Shown here: piece after piece, positions 37,401 to 49,100 of the stretch
How positions within the stretch are numbered: the stretch's first letter is position 1
Layout of the letters: each line of letters opens with the position of its first letter
NCBI GenBank assembly: GCA_965644295.1
Contig: CBFFRP010000125.1
Span: 62,001-126,000, forward strand
Reading direction: 5' to 3'
From: Paraphysomonas bandaiensis
Taxonomy: Eukaryota; Chrysophyceae
DNA length: 64,000 bases
Notes under the pieces: generated by a model
Databases searched by the model: none
What the model saw: the letters and a program-made list of their open reading frames with translations, nothing else
Told to the model about the DNA's origin: nothing
Program-made: the position numbers and the translations under genes

Positions 37401-40400
37401 GAGTAAAATACCACATAGTCGAAGCATTCCTCCGTAATTGTGGATGGGTCAAATTCAATATGAATACCGCTGTAACCCGGGAAATGTATTTCATGAACGT
37501 TTTCGGTACCCCCCTTATACGGATGACTTGATTCCAACAATATATATTTCTTATCATCATCCACATCAAAACCAGCCTGATTGACAAAATATTGATACAT
37601 GAAATCCATAATTGTTTTTCGATCTGAAAAACTTGTACATAAGCCATCATATAATTCAGGCTTTTCTTTACATTTTTCGAAAAGAAGTGCCATGACATGA
37701 CAATCTTCGAATACTGTCATGTGAAAATCGCCATTTTCAATAACTTTTAAAAGTGTTTTTGATGCCCATCGACTGGTGTCAGGATCTGCGCTATGCAGTA
37801 GATTCATACAAACTTTTACGTGTTCGAGCTTACGAGGACACGCACCATACAGCCCCCTAGCAACTTGTCGCTTATGGTTCACTAAAACACGGGTCCTTGA
37901 CGCCTGAAACTCTCTCTTAGATATAAATAAACCGTCAGAGTCAACAACAGGTCGATACCCATCTGCACTGCTACCGCCATAAACTTTCCAACATATCCGT
38001 TGCCAAGCACTTAAACGACCCAAATGCACAGGCTTTGATTCATGGCGTATTACTTCTAGAAACGAAACCACCCGAAAAGTAGGTGGCGTGTAAAGAAAAT
38101 CCTTCTGTCCAAAGTTAAAACGGAGAGGGTTAGTTGTTTCGCGTCCAATATACACCGCTGGTTGAAACCCACATGCCCACAAATCTGACTCGCCATGTCT
38201 TCTTCCTTCAAAACAGGGACCCTTCATCACGGAATGACCATTGACATATATGTGTATTCGAAAATGAATGAGATCTAAGTGAAAACCAACTACGTCACCC
38301 GGTTTTAGAGGAGGTATTTTTAATTGTACCGTTGATGTGTACCATTTCAACTCTCGCTTACCAAGGTCAAAAATAAAATCGAATTGTGAAACCTCTTCAC
38401 CAAAATGTGACTTTCCCGTCATGCTTGGAGCCAAATAATCCGACTTTAACCTTGTACTTTGAGGAATCGTCAAACCAATGCATACATTGGAAACTGATTC
38501 GCAAACGACCTCAAAAAATAGAGCACTTCGATATTGCGGTGACGGAATGGCAATTGGAATGGCAACAAGGTCAGCACACACACTCTTCGATTCAGTGGAA
38601 GTGTTGCACACATCGAAGAGAGAAAATGGTGTCGCAGATTCGCTTTGCAAAATTTCCAATAATTTTGGAAGACCACGACTAATAAGTTCTTCGCGAATCT
38701 GTCCTTCTTTAGTGAACATAAGATTGGCCAGTGCACGAGATGCATATAGTTCTGTCATTTCATCCGACGATTGTAGCCCGTTCAAAACTAAATCCAAACA
38801 TGGAGTACCGACAACATTGGCAAGATCAATTACGCTGTGACGAAACAAATCACCGAAACTTGGCATGACATCAAATATATATCCGCAATTTATATCCTTG
38901 ATATCTTCGTTGTTTTGATAAGAACTTGTGTTTAAATCAACTGTCAGTCTACCACCTTTAAGAGAAAAAGATTCCCAAAGTGTTCCCTTTGAAAACACTC
39001 TAGTCGCAGAGGGATCCAAAGGGTCGCCTTGTAGAGTTAGCTCAGTAGATTCAGGTAATGACGAGCCTCCTTGAAATTTTACATTCAGTTCTATTGCCAA
39101 AGGAAAATGCAATTCCCTTCTGTACGAATTGGTTATGAGTGGTAAAGGTGAGATATCCGTGTAGAACACCTCCTTCATCCAACGAGGCTGCGAGGTAAGC
39201 AATGACACCACCGCAATCAGCCACCGCTTTGTTGTAGCAGTTTCACCGCCGTAATGAGCTACATTGGATATAATCTGCTTCAGAATATCCATATTTTTCA
39301 CGATGGAGTAAAGAATCTTATTGGCCGAATGTGTAACCTCACCATCCGACTTCAATGTATCAATCACCTTCAAAAACAGCTGCAACTCCTCACAATTCTC
39401 ACCAATTAAAGAACAAATGAAACTGTAATCATGAGTTGAATACGAAAAAACATGACTGAGTACCGAGAGTAATAGACGAATAAGGCTGACATGTCTATCA
39501 ACTTGAACCTTTGTAGGACGAGATATAACAACTTCATAGCCAGCATTTTGTCCAGACACATCGGAGTGAAAAACTACAACGCACGATTCTGCTGGGATTA
39601 TCAAAGGAGATGCAACGGAAGGTAACTCGTGGGCAGCACTCGTCCCACTATACCTCTTCCGACCCCAAAAATCCCTTCGCATAGAATTTTTGAAAAAGGT
39701 AATATAATCGCCCTCTTTGTTGATTGAGGAATGGGGGTGAAAAACGACCTCAAGGGCATCAGACCCAGGTATTTCTACAATTTCTTGAGTATTCACATTC
39801 GGTGCATACATTGCATTGGGAAACCCATCTGAGGACAAAACCACAGCTTCAGGGCGCGACTTTCGCTCATCGTACGGATTATCTGTAGCTGTTGCATAGC
39901 AGCGCCATCCCCAATTCGACCGCTTACTTGTCGGAGTAAACTTAATCCAGACTCTATCACCAATAACGACCAATGGATTGTCATACGTCGGCCAGCTATT
40001 CTTCCCATAAAACGGACCACTATACGACGCCAGACAAATACTTTCATCTTCATCTTCAAAAAAGCTAAGAACGTCGCTTTTTTCTTCCGTCTGAGTCCGC
40101 CGGTCAAACCATATCTTCATAGCTCTATCCATGTCAATGTGTTCGTTATGTTCGGATTTGACAATACTATGCGAGGCAACAGAAGGTGGCCCGCTACGTT
40201 TGCCATCAATGAAAGAATGCGCTGTTGACCTGGATTCACCGAATGCGGATTTATTATCATCTAGCCATTCTTCCGCCACTTCACTATGTAGATTATCTCC
40301 TGTGCGGGGGAGTATAAATAACTTTTTATACGAAGGACCATAAGAATAAGGATGTTCACTCTCCATAACAGTTTCATATGAAGTTTCTCCAAATGATGAT

Positions 40401-43400
40401 TGGGTGCGCAGCAAACTATTGTCATCGTATTGTGATAGCGATATCCTGTCTAGGCATCGTGACACAACATGGCGCAAGTACACTGGCATCATCAATCCAT
40501 TATCCAGTTTTCCTTCTTTCAGCTCTGATGAGGCCTTGCTATCAGAACATAGGAAATTGAGCGCAGACAACATGTCATACGCGTATTCAAAAGAGCGGGT
40601 ACTCTCATCATCTCCATCATCTATATTATCCGTGGGAAGGGTAAGCATAAGGTCAATATCAATCTTGCTAAATTCGGCCATGAGTGCTTGTACTACAGCT
40701 ACGCCGCTCTGGTAGCATAAAGTCGATCCAATAAGTTGCAATGGAAGCTTTTCTGATGCGCGCTCCATGCTCTCAACAGAAAGGGGTCGGTCATAGAATA
40801 CGAGGTGCTCAACCTCACCAGTCATGGTATCTTCCAGCCCAGGGACAATGACATCTACTCTACCCAAGTACCAAGGGCAGGAGAGAGCACCGAGAAGATA
40901 GTTAAAGCCTTTCCAGGTCGACTCGGTGTAATCCTTCCAGAACGACTCTGTGTGATTCCGGTCGTCGATATGAATACTGACTCGCCCTCCATCTTCACTC
41001 GAGAACCGAATAGCGATAAAATTCCAATGACCGCATTCAATTTTCCCTTTGCTTCGCACACTGTACTTGTTCGAACGTTGAGCCTTTCCTATAGAGCCCG
41101 TAGCTTCTTTTAAACTAACCTCCACTTGCAGTTTTTTCGTTATTCTAACACTCAAATGGGGTTTATCCCTATCTCCTCCGAAAAATAGAAGGGTACCACT
41201 ATCCGATGTGCTAGGATTCAGATCACTACTCACACGGCGTTGTATTGAAGCCCAAAACGTAATCGTCAGTCCACCGTTAAAACAACTACTTATATCGGGG
41301 TGAACCAACCCCTTTACAACATTCATTTTATCAAATAAGTCAACATTTCCTAAACAGTACTGTTGGCGAATGGCACCATCAAGCTGAACAAGGTCACTCT
41401 CCCAGCTTGGAAGTGGAATACCTGCTTCTTTATATTCCATTTCTTTTGTTGATAACTCTGCACAGTCAATTTTGCAACTGTCCGCGCTATACTTCATCCT
41501 AATTTTCTCTGCCAATTCGCATTGCTTCTCCAGGTACATTAACTGTTTCTTTCCATTCATGGATTCCTTATTTTCTTCAAGAAGAATACCAATAAACTGC
41601 AACACTAAACACCTTACACCATGCCGTGGATGTTTCAGTAATCGAAACACATCGCCCAAATCTTCCGGAAGAATATTTAAACCCACTAGATTATCAGGAT
41701 TACTGACAATATGAATAATAATTCTCAGAACTGGTTCATGGGTGTTATCGTAGTCAAAGTTTAGAAGTTGGATAATATTAAGCAAATGCTGAGGTTTGAC
41801 ATTGCAGTCTTTCGCATCTAACGTCGATACAGTTGATATGGCAGCAAACTTCTCCAATGTGGACACCAATTGATGAACAAGAGATTGCAAAACATCTGCC
41901 CGTAGTTGTGAGTAGACACTTCGACTGATATCGAGTAAGTTATACGTCTTACTAACAAGCCGTACCAATGTGTGCGACTTTTGCAGTGAAGGAGACTGCT
42001 GGCCACTCGAGGGAAAAGATCGAGAACCTTGATCATGAAACTTTAAAGCTTCAAGCAAAACTAAAACAATTATATCATCAGTTCCAGGGCCTTCAGATTC
42101 TACTAACTTGAGTTGGGTCGACCTCTCCCCTAAAGTCACTTGCACGTGCGCTGGAGATACCGCCATGCAAGTTAAAAGAAGAGTTTTAATATCGTTGTTT
42201 AAGGCGATTCTTGTCTCGTCCGCACTTTTCCCCCACAGAGAAACCATATGTGCAATAATTCCGCTTTGAAGTACTTTACTAACTTCAGAACTCTCGTTAT
42301 TTATGCAGATATTGTGAAGCAATCGGACACCTAGGAGATGCACCCATGTCTTATCTTGAACAGAAAATAGGGACTCAACACTATCCCGAAATTGGTCCCA
42401 TTGCATTGTTTGCAGTAGCAGTGAACGTCCATTCGTTGTCGTGAAGTTACACACTATACCTGCCGCAAATTTTGATGTCCGATAGTCGTGACTTTTCATT
42501 AGCATGATTAAGAGTGTCATATACGACGAGACAAATTCCTCCACATTATCTTTCCCGAAGTCCTGCGTTGTTGTATCTGCAGGAGCAGAAGCCACCCAAT
42601 CATCGACGAGATTACCACTCGGAACGGCAACAAGCTTAAAACCCCACGGCAACAAATTTCTGTCCAAAGGATAACGATCAGGGTCACAATCAACGCTGTA
42701 TTGAACCCAAAAAGTTTTCGAAGGGACTGGGATATTTATACTCTGCGAATGCCCAATTCCCGGTAATAATTTCCCGTACATTTTATCTCCAAATCGTTTC
42801 AATGCTTTTCCGTCTCCATGTCCACCTGATACTTCTGATCCATTCACTAAAATCTCTAAGTAAGGAGGTTTATCCAAATCCGTCTGTGACAAACTACTGT
42901 CGTAATCCATATCAGACGAAGGATGAAAATAAATATCCACAGACTCTTCAGCTGATGGCACAGAAACCTCTATAATTTGGTTGCGTCCACGGGGCAATGG
43001 ATGTCTAGACTCGGCTACAACCGCATAAGGCGTAGCGGTTAGAGCATCAAATGCCGGTATCACAGCCTGATAACTAAATCTCCAGCCCCTAAACCTCTGC
43101 AAGGAATCTGCTTGCCAAGTGTATGTAAATTCGCTTCCTTCAACATACAATGGCTTCACACCACCAACTCCAGGAAATCTAGAGCCACTATACGGACCAC
43201 CCAACAGGATAGTCGCATCTCTATCCAAGAAAAATGTGATCATATCGCACTGTTCTTCCGTCCGAGATTTCTCATCAAATTTGATCATAATGCCTTTAGC
43301 ATGGCGAATTTCGAGAGTTTTCTTTTCACTGGTACTGTCTTCGGTAATAGACTCAGTGAACACGTGATCTGTAGCAATCGGAGGTGAGGGCCGTATTTCA

Positions 43401-45508
43401 TCGAAATATTTTCCATGAATATGAATTATGTAACCATTGGATACTTTATCTCTACTGATTGCACTCTTAATTTTAACTACAACTTCGTCACAAGGAAGTA
43501 AAAAGCTGGAGTTTCGATGTCGATACTTTCTTGAAGCTGAGTCACTGATGGAATACGTCACCGGATTACCTCTGTAGTCATTATATTCAAACAACAGAAG
43601 GTCTTTCCCTCTACCAATATCCATCTGCTCAATGTCTATTAACAAAGCCGCTGCTCCAGGGATTTCAATCCTACGCTCTACATGTACATCCATTTTCAAT
43701 GGGTGAACACTTTCCTCTGTAAACGAACTCGGAAGGCACTGCAGCTCATGAGTCTTGTTATCCGATCCCTGTTCAATAAGACGAAGAGTTGAAGCATATA
43801 ACAAACCAGTGATGATTTGAAGTTTACTATTTGTACCAATATCTTCCACATTTTCCACATCGGTAAGAAAATCTTCGTCTACATCAAAGAGTATCGTGTG
43901 ACTATCTGAATCACTCAGTCCAAAGGCATATTTCATCATTGCCGTTTTGTCCATTGCTAGATAACGGAGAGCTGTCCATGCATTTACAGAAACTTCGGCG
44001 CCTGTCACTTCGCAATATCCTAACATGTGTAGGATTTCTAAAAATCCATTGAAAATCATAGCGCTTCTACAGCGTATTAACAATGCGTTAGTGCCACACG
44101 CAAGATGCATTTTATATCGTACCTGTTTTCTGGCTCTGATGCAATTCGAGCAATGCAACTTGATGCATACAACTTGCACCGATCATTCCCAAGTGTGCAC
44201 ATATTCTGTAAACAGCTGAATACTTGTCGTCGAACATCAGACTTGTCGGCTAGCAAGTCTACACGATTATATCCGTCACTCATCACGTTATCCAGGCACA
44301 AAGCCGCAGCACTTTGGGAGTGAGCATCATCTGGAAAACGCAGAAAAAAATCTATTCCAAACAAGTGAAGAAACTGCGCCGTTACATGAGACGAAATAGT
44401 AATGTTTGCCAATGAGAAGGCGGCAAATCGCTTTGTGAAATCATCCTCGCTACTCAGGTATCGTGTGAGAAGTTTAACTCCCTCCCCGTCCCGATAGTTC
44501 ACAATACGAAGGCGCCGAAAGTTTACTTCATCATCAACTTGCTCAGAACTGTGAAGTGATTGGGACGTAAATTTCGCAACTACTGAAAATTTCCATCCGT
44601 AGAAAGAGTCCACAGGCTCGGCACCTACTCGAAAGCTGAAGAAAAGACGATCGCATGCATTAAATTCCAAATCATCGAATTGTGTACCAGATAAAGCGAA
44701 CTTAGGAGACTCTTGAGTGTACTCATCCAGATAAAAGCAGAGACGGTCCACATTGGGAGCTGTACAACTTGAATCGTCGAACCGCACATATATCTTAGAG
44801 GCACCAGGTATAACAATTTTTTCATTGGGTATAGAACAAGACTTGCGATAAGGGTGCCGCGTTTCAAAAGTGAAAAGTGCATGGCTGGAACTGCAGTCTG
44901 TGGGCGACAAAGTAGACCGGAATATAGTCAGTGTTACCCATCTAGCTATTATATGATCAACTGGAGAGGGCATTGCATACGCGTAACCTGAAATAAATAC
45001 ATAATGCCAAGAAGTTACTGTCACTAGCTCAACAAAACTTACGAATCAATTCATGAATATTTTCAGATATGCTGTCTAATGCTTGATCGCAGAAATCATG
45101 TGTTGGTTCTTTAGCCCACATAGCATTGATAAGGCGGATCAGTAGACGTTGCCCGGTTGGTTTCAAAAATAACGTTTCTCTGTTCTTAGCGACAACCTCC
45201 ATGTTTTTAGCCATCGACTCATCTTTGGTAATGTCAGATAAAGAGTGCGAAGGAGTAACTATTGCACTACGGAGAGCCTCTGCATACAATGATTGGGCAC
45301 TTTTTGCACCCGCATATGCTAGAGACGATAGTCTGCGAAGAGTTTTTTCACTACTCGATATGTCAAAGCTGTGCTCTGCAGTGAGGCCAAGACATTGAAA
45401 TATGTTTTTCCTGTACTCTTGAATATGGTCACTCCTGCTTTTATCAATAAGGCCACGAATGAGTTCAGCAAATGTTTCGTCATCTCTATCGACGCCACTA
45501 TTAGGCAT
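16494..45508 (-). CDS. Giant IP3R/ryanodine-receptor-family Ca2+ release channel with CUB-like, SPRY and LamG domains
   Basis: Twelve exons: 45508-45043, 44987-44123, 44066-33650, 33593-33490, 33439-33209, 33156-31929, 31877-31661, 31616-31519, 31471-31219, 31172-19248, 19191-18983, 18938-16494. All 11 introns are GT-AG, 44-56 bp, phase-consistent; product about 9,485 residues. Order: helical N-terminus; CUB-like domains (VHIPGA..I.FD..S.TE, ending WGW/WGF); armadillo-like helices; LamG-like domain (about 41330-40800); CUB-like pair; SPRY-like (about 38480-38080); six CUB-like (37560-34960); SPRY over exons 3-6; LamG-like (33000-32580); further CUB-like and SPRY domains in exon 10. The C-terminus is channel: TQGPNVGNQ, a VYFPVP segment, six membrane helices, IIIDTFADLRSERNAIEDDI, CFIC...HTEEHH, final coiled coil. 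These last motifs are shared by IP3 and ryanodine receptors. I see no IP3-binding core or MIR domains. Predicted role: Ca2+ release from an internal store, with the huge cytosolic part as scaffold or sensor. Confidence 0.85.
34960..37560 (-). repeat. Array of six consecutive CUB-like (WGW/WGF) domains
   Basis: Protein-level repeat in exon 3 of the giant gene. Each unit of roughly 110-170 residues starts with a (V/I)(L/E)ESSHPY-like strand, continues through FPGA..I.I.FD..S.TE and a D...FY segment, and closes with W.(E/K)F......WG(W/F/Y). Examples of closing strands are DITFWGYRLIAYG, SLWGWRFVAYP, SEDWGFRVGVRP and KKYWGFLMKVKPHF. DNA copies are well diverged, so this is an old expansion. I recall the same signature from CUB-like domains of large scaffold proteins such as ZZEF1; that link is from memory. 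Confidence 0.75.
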
Positions 45509-46164
45509 TGTGATAATATTCTTTGAATAGTGATATAAGTGAGCACTACAGTCCGTATAGAGACACTCTTTGAAATGTGTTTACTAGCACATCATATCAT
45601 ATAGTTGAGAGTTAACATTACAAGCAATTAGAGGGAAATATGATGAATTAAGATAGAGTTCATGTTATATTAATAGTCTACCAACTTATCACAGGCACTC
45701 TGTACATACATACACATATAGCAGCAGGCTATATCCACCTTCCTCCACTACCTCTCAGATACATACCAGTGAAGTAAGATTTTTTTTTATTTTTGTGAAG
45801 TGTATTAAATTGTCGTAACGTCCAGAGAAGGGCCACAGTGTATTACGATCTCATTGGCTATAAACCATCTACTTTCATATAGAAACTACAGTAAATACAG
45901 ACTATGAAATACAGACAATGAAATTTCTTTGAATATCCGACTAGTATACAGCAGAAATACAACTGTATTTGGCACCTGTAGTTGTAATTGGGGCATTCTA
46001 TACATAAACTCCCTCATAGTCTAACAGTCACAACTTGGCATTATTTGGCAATACTCTTTTGCATTGAAGTCTCTCATATTGACACTTAATCACTCCACTA
46101 TTTTTAATGAATTGAAGATTTGTGATCAATTGTTAGCTAGTGAATAATATTTGAACTCATTTTA
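45509..46164. promoter_or_regulatory. Divergent promoter region (giant channel / armadillo protein)
   Basis: 656 bp separate the ATG of the giant channel gene from the first ATG of the armadillo gene on the other strand. Both promoters and 5' untranslated regions lie here. The sequence is AT-rich with a T-run at about 45780-45790. I see no named regulatory motif. Confidence 0.5.
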
Positions 46165-49100
46165 ATGAAGCAGTTAATGTATATACCGCAACCTACTAGA
46201 CCGGTCGATACATCGGGCTCTTTTAGGGGTCCACGGAGTCAAAGGACTTACTCTCAGCTGTCAAATCGTACATTAGAAAAGTAAGTGTATCACTATTGTT
46301 TCACATTAATTCAACGAGCCCTTATGCAGGGATGTCTCAGACTTCCAGTCCACAGTCATATTCGATGAAACTGTTACAATAAGTAACATGTAATGATGCG
46401 ATATATTTAACCTTCAATTGATAATAACTGGTGTTAGGGTATGCCAGTGTCGAGTTACGAGGATGCCAAAAGAGATACGAATCCTAATCGTGGATATTGT
46501 AATCCCGACCACATCTCAGAAGTGGAATGTGATAATATCAGTGGATGAGGTAACACCAATGGTAACTTTATATTGTGCCATAATCTGTGCCTCTGTCAGG
46601 AGCTTATGAGTATGATGTTGCTCTGGGAAGTTGCACCCAGGTTTGAGGATAGGAATCAGCTTGGTAATTGGATTGTAAAATCTATCAGAATGGATATTCG
46701 GAACGAAGTCATTGTTCGAAGTGATGTAGATATCACTGTTCTGCACCGCTACTGCAGTGCAGAAATATGCGCAGTACGCAGTCTGATGGCTGTGAAGATT
46801 CAGGCTTCAGTGCGCAGATACCTGGTGAAATTGAGAATGGAGGCGCTGGGTGAACAAAGTGATGCGCAGAGAATAAAATCCTTTCTCACATCTATTTTCG
46901 ATACAGACAGTACTGCATACATCCCTTGCACTACTAGAAACAATGCGAGCTCTGAGTTACCCCCGCGACTCCACGGAATGAAAACAACCAAACCTCGTCC
47001 TCCACGTGTGGCCCGGCCTCACTTTGGGTCTAGTGCTATCCTCCGAAAGCACCTAGAGGGCGTGGAACATTCCTATGGACCTATTACGAAGCCAGTTAAA
47101 AGCACCGCCGCGACCCGGAGAAGCCTAACTCACTTGAAAATGTTCTGTGAACGTTCCATTATGTCTGTAGAACCAAGTCGGTACGGGGCAGATGCAGGGA
47201 GTGTCATGCATGGGGAGTCTCGTTTTGAGGATGATGACTTATCTGGCTGTTCCCTTTTACGTTTAGAAAACTCTAGAACTCTTTCTATAGTCGATAGGAC
47301 GCAGTGCGAGCCATCTCTGTGTGGCAGTATGTTTCTCTCTAAAACTTTGCGGTCGAAGCAGTTGCCTCTTGAGCCAGGGGATGGAGATACCCCTGAAAAC
47401 AGCATTACTCTTGATTCAACATCGTTTTCCTTATCGTCGACGAAGACTCTATATGAAAAACTCTTACCTGTATGGTTATCGCAGTACAGTGAGAAAACTG
47501 GAGAGTGGAGTTCTAGTCAACCAAAAAGTGAGAATGTCGGTGATATAACTAGTGCACTCGCATCTGCAACAAGAAATGGTCAGGATGAAAGTGTTTTGGA
47601 TAGTCTACGGGTATTGGATTCCAGTTTTTCGATCGTTAATAGGCCCATTGCGCTGACCCCGTCGTTGCTTGATGTTTTGATTAGTACCATGACTTCTTTC
47701 CTGAGCAATCGCTCAATTCAAATGAGTGGGCTAAGTGTGCTGCAACAACTCCCCTACAGCTTGGAAGACTTAGAGAAGGTAGGGGAGGTTGGTGGGTGCG
47801 AATTGCTGTATTTGATCATTCTGCGCCACGCGATTGACCCGGAAATATGTGCATCGTGTCTAGCGGTTGGCTGCATTTTTTCTAAACGCAGTATGGAAAA
47901 TTCCCGGCTTCTAATTCAGAACAAAAATTGCGAGGTGATTGTGAACCTGTTGAAGAAGCACCGAGAGTCTTGCATTGTGACGTGTGGAGCATGTAAGTTT
48001 ATTGTTTGCTTATGTGAGAATCTCGAGGAGAGTCGGGATAAGTTTAGTACATTTGGCATATGCGACGAGCTGGCGGCTGTCATGAACACACATATTGAAA
48101 ACGAAGATGTAGTGCATCACTGTTCGCATGCTATCCGGGCGTTATGCTTGGATGACCATGCTATTAACAAGACTGCGCTATGTCGACCACGTTACTTCCA
48201 AATTTTCTACAAGACATGCTTAAATGGGCACCCGAAGTTTTCTGTGTGGAAGAATATCTCGTTAATTTTGCTTGTTATCACGGATGGTGTGAGTTTGAGT
48301 ACACTTGAAGAGTTAACGCAAGGTCCTCTCGCAACGGACTTTGTCATGCTGATGGATTACAGTTCCTTCTCTGGCACAATTCCAGCGCAGATAGTGCTTT
48401 CTTTGTTAAAGCTGACAGCTCATTTTGCTTTCAACATTTCCATATTCAACGACAAGCTGGTTGATGCAGGAATTCTTGATGCGCTACATCGGTTGTCTGA
48501 CAGCGATGTCTGGTCGCCTGATATCGCACACATTGCGTCATCAGTGGCTAAACATCTGGAGTTGAATTCCACGGTTAAAACCCATGATATTGATCACTGG
48601 CTTGAAGTTCTTGTGCAAAGTTCGAGATCTGATGACAGTGAAAACGCTTTGTCAGCTCTCGATGGCATTAATGACAATCTTGAAGGGACTACAACTGTCA
48701 CAAGCGATGAAGATGCATTGATAAGAGCAATACAGCCAGTTATCACTGCAATGACGAAGTTCATTGCTGTTACTTCTATTCAGAAGAGTGGCTTGAGTAT
48801 ACTGAAACGGCTTCCATACACACCCAATAGGGTGGAGAAAGTGTCTGTAGAGAGTGAGTGTAGTTTGCTCTGCTTGGTATTAGCAACGCATATTTCTGAT
48901 AGTGTACTATGTGTGTCTTGTCTCGATTATTTTTATCAATTGATATCGACGAACTCACCGAATTTCCTGGCAGTGTACAATATCGACACTGCGCTTCTCG
49001 GAGTTATGCATGCATATAGGGATAATGGAGAGATGGTCGGAATCTGTGTAAATATATTGTATCAGTGTGTCGAGAAAAATTGTATAAGTGTGTTTCAAGG

